A stretch of 64,000 nucleotides of DNA from Tetrahymena thermophila SB210 (lineage: Eukaryota > Ciliophora > Oligohymenophorea > Hymenostomatida > Tetrahymenidae). This document shows positions 53,944-64,000 of the stretch, piece by piece; position 1 is the first letter of the stretch; every line of letters begins with the position of its first letter. The stretch lies in the NCBI RefSeq assembly GCF_000189635.1, contig NW_002476512.1, positions 434,001 through 498,000 on the forward strand. Reading direction: 5' to 3'. Below the pieces are notes generated by a model, which worked only from the letters and a program-made list of their open reading frames with translations, was not told the DNA's origin and made no database searches. Both the position numbers and the translations under genes were made by a program.

Positions 53944-56127
53944 TCAAAGCTAATTTATCTATAGCATTATCTCATCTGCTAAATCTTAGCTATCCAGATT
54001 TTTTAGAATTTAATGAACTTAATTATATGATTATTTTATTTAATTGGTATATTTTTATTTATGTAATTTATATAAGCTAGCTGATGTAATAAAATTCTAT
54101 AAAGCTTATTTATTATCTTGTAAAAATGCCCAAATGAGACCAATATTATAATAACTTTAAGCTATAGCTGGGTGATCATATTTTAGGACGCTCTATCTTA
54201 ATTTTAAGGATTCTTAGTACTGCTATAAAGACTCATAGTAATTTTGCAGTAATTCTTAGGAACAACCTATAGCATCTAAAGCTTCAGCCAAGCATAGTAC
54301 AAATTTCTTTTTATTTAGCTTTGAATATGCTTGCAGCGATTCTTGACCATACTTAACACCATTATGTCCATCCTTCAATCTACAATAAGACCAACTTAAT
54401 CTGCAACATGACTTTCCAAGCAAGTAGTAATCTTAATCTTCAGGTTTCTATTTGTTTGCTAACTTGTACGCGTCATTTGAATGCTCCAAAGACTTTTCAA
54501 ATTATTTAAGTTTTTCATAGCATAAACTGATAACTATTTATAGATTTATTTTTTCTTTTACATTTTCCTTGATATTTAAAATCGCAATTTCTTACGTATT
54601 TTCACTGTTGTCTAAGTTGATTATTTCAAGACAGCGCAAGGAATAGTCTAGTCCTTTAGAAAAATCAGAATTTTAAATATACAGCAAGGCAGTATTTTTG
54701 TAAGAATAGAATTTCGTTTCTGGTAATTACTGCTTCTCTGGAAGTCGAAGAATTAATTATAATCTTAGCTCGCTATAATTGATTCTCAATTATTTTAAAT
54801 AGTTTTCACATTTATTTCTTGAAAAAATATCTACTTTCAAAGATCTATAAATCGAAGACAGCATTGAATTGATGTAAGATTAATCTACTTATATAAATTA
54901 TACTAATTTGTTAAATAATTCATAAGAATTAAACCTTTAGCTTGGATTTGGATTAAGAAATCCTAGATCAAACAACTCAGCTTCATTTTATATTTTCAAG
55001 TTTGATGACTTTAAAACTGCATTACTTACATGAACATATTCAGAATTATCTACATTTGAAGAGCAAAGGCTTTTATTTAAGCTAAATCTCTCTTCTACAT
55101 CGTAACTCTTGTTGTTATTATTGGTTATCTCACTCACAATATTATATATCAGTTAGCTTTATCTTTCACTATTATTTTCTGTCTTATTATTATTTTATTG
55201 CTTGTAATTTAATGATTAATATGTAATATTAGATGGTTTTATTATTTCAAGTATAAGTACTCCTAAAGAATAAACATCTACTTTATTATTAAGAAAATCA
55301 AATTTCTAATTTTCATCATTTAAAAACCACTGCAACTCAGGAGAAATATATTTCTTATCAAAACTATCAGGTATCTATCTAGATTTTAATTAAGCAAATT
55401 AATCAAAGAAAGAAAGTTTGTAAATTCCATCTTCTGATTTGATGACTGTAGTAGGAGACAACGAGTAGTGAATAATATTGTACGAGTGTATTTCTGTAAG
55501 GGCATGCGAAATTTAGAAAATTATTAAATTCTTTTAGTAGTCGTTAAAGTCATCTTTTGATTTTAATTCTTCTTTTAGAGTGAGTTTAAAAGGATCTTGA
55601 ACGATAACTGCCAAAAATAATTCAGGATAGAATAAAGTATTGTAGTATTTCTAAACAAATTATAGAGTATCTATCCCTATAATCTTTTCAATAATGTTAT
55701 TGATATCTGTGAAATCTTCTTGAGTGCATTTTATTATTTGTAAAAATACTTACTTTTTAATCTTTTTAGAATATCCTTTATAAATTGACTACTTTAGATT
55801 AGAAAAAACCTCTTTTTACATTTCATACCCGTCTTTCAAGAGATTACCTTGTAGTTATTTTTAAATAAATTGAGTGATAAAAGGCTACTACATCTATTGC
55901 TAGCTTTCTGTATTTTGGTTCTGTTAAATATTTTAACTTGAAGTGTTTGATTAGGTTTACTAATTTTTTGAATATTAAATTAGCTTTTCCTCATAATTGG
56001 CACTTTTTGATTCCTCTTCCTAATCTTCATCTTACATATAACCTTAGACATTGATATTTTCGTCTCTATAGCTAAGCAAACCGACGTTTAAATCCTAATT
56101 CTCCTCACTTTTAGAATTTCTACTCAT
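53944..56127 (-). CDS. Pseudokinase-TPR protein 3
   Basis: A 727-aa uninterrupted frame beginning MSRNSKSEENQDLNVGLL. Residues 1-85 are acidic, then Gln/Asn-rich. The kinase-like fold (~95-320) has Gln for the ATP-site lysine (VFLQIIK, ~130), HYSLSPTTVI for the catalytic loop (~220) and SFF at the DFG position (~239). It keeps KYISPE (~260) and NKVDVYSLGVLILEI (~281). A long Asn/Ser-rich insert follows at ~300-370. TPR repeats occupy ~480-715 (LLYIQNSDFSKGLDYSLRCL, VISLCYEKLKQFEKSLEHS, AQSYYNIGLIWAFLQDNKQAL). No key catalytic residue is left, yet the frame is open over 2.2 kb, so the product is presumably used as a binding or scaffold protein. Confidence 0.87.
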
Positions 56128-56940
56128 TTTATTATGATAATGTGTTTAAGATCTAAGCTTGTAAACAACTTTTTAATTAAATATCAAATTTTGCACACAA
56201 GAATAATTGTTTTTTACCAAACAAACAAATCAATTAATTAGTTTTATATAAGCAAAATATAAATTATGAAATAGTTTTTAGCAAATTTTTTTTTAAATTT
56301 ACTTTAATTATTATTTTCAATATTCTAAATAAATTTTAGGAACTCATCTTTCCTCTTTAATAATAAAAAGAAAATAATATTTAAAAATTTTATAAGAGAA
56401 TATAGCAATAGTCAAATCTTGTCACTAGCACTTAAACCAGTATATTTGACTCATTTTTATATTAATATTTAATATACATACCTTCGATTATCCATATATT
56501 GAGGTATAAAATAAGTTATGCATATTGATAATTTTTTTAATTTAAAAATAATTCATTCCCTCTATATCCCACGAAGAACTAAAGGTGTTGAATATTGAAG
56601 TATATCGATATACTTTTATGTTCAATAATTTGATTAATATAACACACAATACATATAAAAAGTCTGTTTAAAAATTAAGACGGTAGGTGTAGTTATATTC
56701 TCTTAAAACCAAGTTGAAAAGTTAATCATGCATAAAAAAATAAGCTTTATAAATATAAGTTAGTTGATTTCAAAAAATGTTAAAGTAATATTAAGTATTA
56801 TAAAGAATAAGTATAGCGATAGAAGATAGTATAAATTTGATAAGAAAGATAATATCAGATAATAATTTATTGAGAGTGAAGATTAATTTAGTTGTTTTAT
56901 AATTTTATCAAGATTTAATTTTTTGTTTATTTTGCCTAAT
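56128..56940. other. Intergenic region
   Basis: AT-rich spacer of 0.8 kb between co-directional genes. Nothing recognisable. Confidence 0.6.
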
Positions 56941-59154
56941 TCAAAATTTCTTAACAAATAAACCTTTATTTAAATTAGATATGCCTTGTAAAGCGCGGAA
57001 AGTATATGCCATACGCATATTTTCCTGCTCATTAAGTTACTTGTCTTAGTTTTATATTTGTAACTATTCATCAAAACAGACTTCATTGCCTTGATTTAAT
57101 TTGTTTTCAGGTTAATCATTGATGCCAAACATATTGGAGTTTTTAACGATTTAATAGCAATAGCGTTTTAGAATGTTAATATATTATATTCTTTCTTCAT
57201 AGCAGCATACGTTGTGATTTCTAAAACAATCATTAAATTGATCAGTTTCTATTTCAATTTGTGTAGATTAGCAAGCGTTATTATTATTTAATTCTTATTA
57301 TTATTAAGGATTGTTAATGTAATGAGAAATTTTTTCGAGATCGATTTGAAATATAAGCTTGTGTAAGTACACTTCAAATTTATTTTGAGATAAAGCAGTA
57401 ATTGTTTTTGGTGTTAGATGTAAAAACAAAGCATTATAATGAGCTTGTGAGAAAAATTCTGTTTTTCTGTTAAATTCTTCAGATTTTTTGGCAGACAACT
57501 TAAATTTGACCATTAATTTGAGGATGGTTTCTCTTACCTAGATGGGCACGCCAATATCGATCATATTACTCATATTAAAAGTAGCTATTAATTTATACAT
57601 AAAGAGCTTTTTCAAATTATGAAATTTAGAGGTTGCTTTACGTGTTTTACCATTTATAGGTTTTTACCTTTATAAGGAAGATTACTTATTCATGGATGAA
57701 TCATCATCTTCATCACTAATTAATTCTGGATCCTAAAAACTACCTTCACCTTTGAATTTAAGTTATTCGTCATCCTTGTTATTAAGGCGGTTATTTCTTC
57801 TAGATTCTTTGATCTATGCAAAGACAATATCATCATTTTTGAGACTTGATTGCCTTAATTTGAAAGGATTTAAATTTTTTTATTCAAAAATAATTTCTTT
57901 TTTTTAGTTAAAAACACATTGCTTTACAAATTACAGTGCATCAGATAGTTAAAATTTTTTAAGTATTTTGCCTTCAGAATAAGATTTACCATTCATAATT
58001 TTATTTAGAATTTCATTTTACGATTATTAAAGGTTGGAGTTATTAGTTTTTTTACTATTACTTGAATTGAAATTAAATTATTAATCTATTGATTAACTTT
58101 GTAACAATTATTTTTCATTCTATTACTTATTATTTTACTTAATTTATTCTTGTAAAAACTTCTCATTTTCACAACAGTTTTTTGATTCTGCTTATAGTTA
58201 TTCATTTTAAGTTACAGGTAGTAACTTATAGGTGCATTAAATTAGGTTCTATTTTTTTTATTCAACAGGTTATTCAATAAAGTTTTTTTAATCAAATTCA
58301 GATAATCCTGATTTATCATTTTATGAATCAGATAGACTTGTAGTTTTGTTTAGATAAATCTTTTATTAAGTATCAGAATGAATAACAGAGTTTTCATTTT
58401 TTATAGATTTTGTTTCATTTTTTATTATTTGCTTTTGAGATTGTTTGTTTTTTTTCTTTTAAATATCTGACTATTCAGTCTTTATTTGATTATAAATATA
58501 CTGCTAATCTTGCTTTGTGTTATTTTATCCAATTTCATGTAATTTTGTATTTTAGAAGGTTTTCATTTCTTCAGTTTGCATTGCCTAGCTCTCTTACTCA
58601 ATTACATTACTAAGAGGAGTTACTTTCAATAATATATTATTTGAAATATAAGAGTTAGGTTAGGTTTTAAGAGATGATGGTGGTGTTTATTATAAACATG
58701 AGAATGAATTCCTTTCATATGTGGTGCTTTATTAGCTCTCGAGATGAGCAAAAGAAGAAAAAGTATTTGAAATTTCTTAGATTCCCTACATGTCTAAGCA
58801 TGGTTATTAAGAAATGCATTATTATTGATGGAGAAAGTGGGTTGCGTCTTAGCCAGTTTATTAATAATGGAAACTATTAGTAAGTATTTCATTAGATTTG
58901 TGCATCCTATGAAGTTCATTATTTAAAATGATTTATTAAGGTTGTTCATAAATATTTACATGATTATTGACATTGTTGGTAAATTATTATATATTATTAT
59001 TATTATCTATTGAGTTTCCTTGAATAAATGGTGTTGAGTAAATGATAATGCATTAAGGTTGATGCAAATATAATAGAGGAGTAGTTTATTAGAACATGTT
59101 ACTTTGTGGTGTGTTCTACAAAATTTGATTTTAGTTAATAGGATAGAAGCTCAT
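56941..59154 (-). CDS. Unrecognised protein with Q/N-rich N-terminus
   Basis: A 737-aa uninterrupted frame from ATG at 59154 (MSFYPINQNQ). The frame stays open to another ATG at 59292, which would add a basic 46-residue extension. Residues 1-~390 are Gln/Asn/Ser-rich low complexity with short His-rich and poly-Gln runs. From ~398 (LKKFQLSDALQFVKQ) the sequence becomes more ordered. There is an acidic patch near 480 (ELISDEDDDSS), basic residues, then a helical region at ~505-618 (NLKKLFMYKLIATFNMSNMI, LKLMVKFKLSAKKSEEF). A cysteine cluster lies near 640 (CFRNHNVCCYEER). No membrane segment or signal peptide is seen. The composition suits a nuclear or RNA/DNA-associated protein, but I recognise no family and assign no function. 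Confidence 0.75.
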
Positions 59155-62100
59155 GTGTTTTGTTTGCTATTTTTTAGATTATTGTATCGGTCTTTAGATT
59201 ATGATGTATAGAATTTAGTATAATACTTTTTGCCTCTTTTCTTAACTTTAATTTTCTTTTTTTATTTTAATCAGTATTTTTTATTAGAACATCCAGACAA
59301 TCTCTTTATTTCAGAGCAAACCTAAGTCTAACCTTTGTTTGTGAATTTAATTTACAATAATTTAAATACACATATTTGCACCAATCTGATAAATTTATTT
59401 GGAAGTAAATTCAACAAACCGTGATCTAAAAATTTCATAAAAAATATAGCTTTACACATTATCAAAAAATTTATATTACTCTTTCATTAAAATTATATGC
59501 TTACAAACTTTCAGGCGAAAAAAGATGTAATTTAAAGTTAATTTTTGCATATGGTTGGATGACAATTATTAGAGGAAATACTAATATTTAAGATAAAAAA
59601 AAGGAAAATTTTTTGTTTGTGCAGATTTAATTTAAGTGAGCGCTGGGGAATAGATGAATACATATAAGAAAAAAGATGTATTTATTTGTTAATAAATTAA
59701 TGAAATAAATAAATAAATACCACCGAAAGTAAGGAATAATTAAATTTGATTTTTCTTTAAAATTTTCTAAAGTATCTATAGTTTTTTAATTATATAATTA
59801 TTTAAATTATGTTTGTAATCATTTTAATTATAGAATATTATGTTAAATTAAAAATTTTAAGGCAAATTATTTTATAAATCATATTTTAAATATTAATTTG
59901 AGATTTAGTAAGTATTAATTTTGTATTTTCTTATATAAACATATTTTATATATTTCAAAAGTAGAAAATACGATTTTAATACAATAAAATCTAATTTTTC
60001 TATTTATAGCTAAAAGCTAGCTCTATCCAAAGTAAATTATCATTTAAAAACTATTTTTAAATGCTTTTAATACCTATTAGAGTAGCTATGCCATATCCAT
60101 TCCCTAGAGAAAATTTTTAACAAATAACTTTTTTAAGAACTAAATGCGAAAAAAGTAAAAAAGTAAAGTATTCAGCCAAAAAAGTTAATCAGCTGCGAAT
60201 GAATAAAATGGCATTTATTTTATAAATAAAATAGAATAGTAGTGATTGGTGAAGAAATTCATCTTATAAATGAAAATATTTTAACCGTGTTTGTTTGAAT
60301 TGTTTAAGTATGATAAAGAAATAAAATTTTCAAATATTTAAAAAATGACATTTCTAATAAATCGAAAAACCAAAATTTATGAGCAAAATGATAAATAAAA
60401 ATAAATCATAACTAACTATAAGCGTATTCTTTAGTAAATTAACTCATATAATCTAAAAAATAAATTAGAACAGTTTAATAAATAAAATAAAGTATAATTT
60501 TAAAATGTTATTAAAATATACATTAGTTAATTGATTAGAATGTTTTTTATCATGTTGATAAATACTTAATAATATATATATGAGTTGATCCTCATTCTTT
60601 TTAAATAAATCTATTTATATAATGATAAATTTCAAATATTATAAACCTAATATCTCTTTTTCACTAACTGTAATTTTTTTATTTATTTTACAAAATCTCA
60701 CAAAATTTGATAATACCAAATTTTTCAATTTCTAAAGAAAAATTTTAAAAATAATATTCTCTGTTTATAAATTAATTTCATATTATCTGACTTTCAATTA
60801 TAAGCTTTGAAAATATTTCAGAGTTGCATCTAATTAAGCAGTTAAGAGCTTATTTCATAATTTTTCAGTAAAAAGAGTATGAAAGCATTGTGAAAAATTA
60901 TATATGACAAATTAAATGGATTAATCAGTAGGTAAGAAATAAGATAAAATATTTAAAAAGCACAAATATTTTTAAAAATATTAAGCGATTTTGTATTTTT
61001 CTTTTTTTCTACAACTTAACTTAAAATATTACAGATATTCAACTTACAGAAATAATGAAGCCATATTTATTTAATTAAATACTAATAAGCGCTCGAATGA
61101 GTACTCTGTATTTTTTTAATTCTACAATTAAATTACTTTGTAAATTTCTAAAGAAAATATTAATTTTAACCAATATAATTTTTCAAAATAAGTAGGTTAA
61201 TGAAATATTCGAGAATAAAAGCGTCTAAAGCATAAAAATTATATCAATGAAAACTTAAAGTTGGTATTAAATGCCACTTAAATAACTTTACATTAAATAC
61301 TTATTTTCCAATGTAAGGAAAGCTTTAATCTATTTTATTTAATCCCACTTAAATTATAATAATTACTTTTACTTAATGTTAATTTTATATTTGTAATAAA
61401 GTATTCTTGCTTACCTACTTACTTACTTATGGAGTGAATGAATACAAATGAATTTTTTAAACCAATAACCTTCAATAAGAAATAGAACAAAGAACATTTA
61501 AAAATATATATTATTCGATAACACTGTTTTTGCTTCAAGATATTTTGTCATAAAAATTATGAATTTATTTGATCTGTAAAAATATTAACTAGTAAAAATT
61601 AATTAAAATAGAATCTAGTTTATCAAATTTAGATATAATTTCATTCATGCTTATAAATATTATCTTCAAAGTTCATAAGAATTTTTTAATTTTTATTAGA
61701 TAAGATAATCATAAATTAATTAGATAATGTATCCTCAGTTTAATTATTTGATCCTCGAAAAGTTATACAGCTGAATATTTTTAATTAAAAATTTTTTCTC
61801 TCTATAGATTAAAAAGATGAATATACCTCAATTTCTACTTACATCTATATAATCTTATTTAAAATAAATTATATTATTAAATATGGCTAACCAAAAATTT
61901 AAGCTAAACATTTTTTTTTTACTCTATATTTTTTTAAAATAAATTAGGTTTTTAAAACAAATTTGTATTTGTATTGATATTAAAAATAAAAATAAAAAAC
62001 TTACAAGCAAATATTATTATTTTATTACAAATTTTAATGTAAATTTAAATTCTTAAAATTAATTTGAGTTGTTTGCAATTCATGCTTACTTTTATTTTCT

Positions 62101-64000
62101 ATGTTGTTTAAACATATACTTCTTAAACAAAGAATAGATTTAATAGAAATACTTGCTTAAAAATATTTAAAATAAATTAAATAATTATTTATTGTTATAC
62201 ACAAAAGGTTTATTATTTAACAAAATATGTTTGGTAGATTTTTCGCTTCTTTGAATTACACGTTAATGAGTAATTAATAAATTTCAATATTATCTTAAAT
62301 ATATATTTTTTTACTTTTGAGAAAATGATTAATAGTCTTTGATTCATAGTTTTTTAACGTTTAAAAATAAAATCTAAGCAATTAGATTTACTAAATTAAA
62401 AAGAGAGAGGAAATTTTTAAAATATATTTGTAATCTTTTAAAGAAGTTTTGTGTTGTATTCCATATAAATTTAGAAGATTAATGTTTGCTTGTGATAATC
62501 AAAGAACTCATTATTCTTCTTTCTCAAAATTCAAAGAAAAAGAAAATAGTAAGTGTAATAAATTGATAAAGAGCTATTTTTTTAATGTAAATCCTCATTT
62601 TTACCTGCTTTTTAGAAAATATTTAGGACATTTATTAATTTTTAGCATTCACTAAAACAAAAAATAAATTTATTAAAAATACAAAAATTGGTTTACTTGT
62701 GGATGAAGAAGCAAGCTAATTAAATGGAAACCAATTAAATTATGATATAAAATAGGTTATAGTGTTTAATGAATTTAATTACTTATCTTTTAATGTTACA
62801 ATAAAATTGAATATGTTTCTAATGACATCAGTTAAATAAACCACCTCAATTAATGTAGAATATAATTTATTAATAAATTTATAATTATGAATATAAATTT
62901 TATTTTAAATAAAATTCAGGTTATTTTCTTACAAAAGAATGAGTTATTTTAAGTTTATTATGATTCAGGCATTTTTGATTAAAGTACAAGTTATTTCTCA
63001 TTTTCATTTTAATTAATATATGAATTACAATTAGTTGTTCAAGCATACTTGAATAGGATTTTTAAATTATTAAAGTATATAGAGAAAACAGTTTTATCTA
63101 TCTTATTTATTGCATTAATAAAATTGTTTGAAATCGATGTTTTTGTAAGTTAAAATTGACAAACAAATTTATAAATATATTAAATAATTTATCAATAACA
63201 ATTATATTGAGAATATTAAATTGTTTATTTTTATTGAGTGAATAAAAAATTCTTTAGCCTTAAGTAAACTTGGTAACAAAACAATATTGAATAATTGTTA
63301 TTTTTTTTTATAAAAAAGTTAATTTTCTCCTTGAAATATTGAAATCTATATTTTTAAAAATACAAATAACTTTTTTAAAGTTTCAAATAGCAGTTTTTTT
63401 ATAATCTCATTTATTGAAAATGAAAGTTTAGTTTTTGCATACATCACATTTTAATTATTGAAAATAATTCATATTTCAAAAATATTTATTTGCTTTTAAA
63501 AATAATTTTATAATTTGTTTTGAAAGAATAATGTAAAATATTATAATTTTTTAGACAAAAGTAAACTAAATTTTATGTATTAATTTATTCTCTCTTTATT
63601 AATTTACATCAATTTAAAATTTTATGCTTTTTCTTAATCAAATTGAATCAAAGATTCAGTTAATTTACCACTTCTTTTGTATTATTTTATCTGTCTATAT
63701 TATTAATTGAATTCTGTTTAAAAAAATAATTATGAAAATGTCTTGTAAAAAAACATCAAAATTAAAATATAATGTTAGATTTTCCTTATATTTTCTAAGA
63801 TAAAAATTGATATTCATATTAATTATTATTTTATAATTTATTTTCTTATAATAACTTTTAAAAATATTAACACACTAATTAGCATCTGTTTGATAAATAA
63901 AATAGTTAATATCAAGCAATTTTTAAAAAATAAAATAAAATATTTTGGAATATTTTAAAAATTCAAATAAACAATTTAAGCATTTTGAAATATTTTGAAA
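59155..64000. other. Gene-poor AT-rich end of the window
   Basis: 4.8 kb in which I find no frame with coding character on either strand under the ciliate code, no RNA gene, no telomere repeat and no obvious repeat family. The only slightly richer stretch is ~62430-62660, an isolated frame of about 85 codons without an ATG start or recognisable content. Confidence 0.5.

Noticed and set aside
58410-58880. Two plus-strand frames of 67 and 68 codons
   Set aside because: Antisense to the Q/N-rich N-terminus of the gene at 56941-59154.
62449-62655. Plus-strand frame of ~68 codons without an ATG
   Set aside because: Isolated, no recognisable content and no partner exons. It uses few TAA/TAG codons, but the length is possible by chance.

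Overview
The window is typical of an oligohymenophorean ciliate nuclear genome, most like Tetrahymena. It is extremely AT-rich, genes are separated by 0.6-5 kb of near-pure A/T, and long reading frames appear only if TAA and TAG are read as glutamine and TGA is the sole stop. With the standard code only short fragments are seen. Introns, found in one gene, are short GT...AG introns (about 50-110 nt). I saw no telomere repeat, tRNA, rRNA, transposase or CRISPR array.

Left part (1-13.2 kb): the 5' end of a two-membrane-segment protein gene runs off the left edge on the minus strand. Diverging from it are two paralogous plus-strand genes, 1749 and 1660 aa, each encoding a secreted-side LVIVD-type beta-propeller, a cadherin-like (CADG) domain, one membrane anchor and a long cytoplasmic tail.

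Middle (13.4-37.7 kb): an array of two ~12 kb tandem blocks. Each block holds a 5' kinase remnant, a two-TM gene, a kinase-TPR gene and another two-TM gene, all on the minus strand. Each block is itself built from an older ~6 kb kinase + two-TM unit. Three of the four two-TM copies keep exactly the same length (708 aa). The fourth, and the kinase gene next to it, are decayed. The kinase-TPR gene of the second block looks usable.

Right part (38-59 kb): a minus-strand multi-intron CSC1/OSCA/TMEM63-like channel gene with a Gln/Pro/Asn-rich tail; two plus-strand secreted, probably GPI-anchored cysteine-rich surface proteins, one with a 37-residue immobilization-antigen-type repeat; three consecutive minus-strand pseudokinase-TPR genes that lack the VAIK lysine and have lost HRD and DFG in different ways; and a Q/N-rich protein I do not recognise. 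From 59.2 kb to the end I see no gene.

Most of the content points to the cell surface and signalling from it: adhesion-type propeller receptors, two-TM proteins paired with kinase-TPR proteins, surface antigens and a mechanosensitive-type channel. This functional reading is inference. The gene structures and the duplications are visible directly in the sequence.
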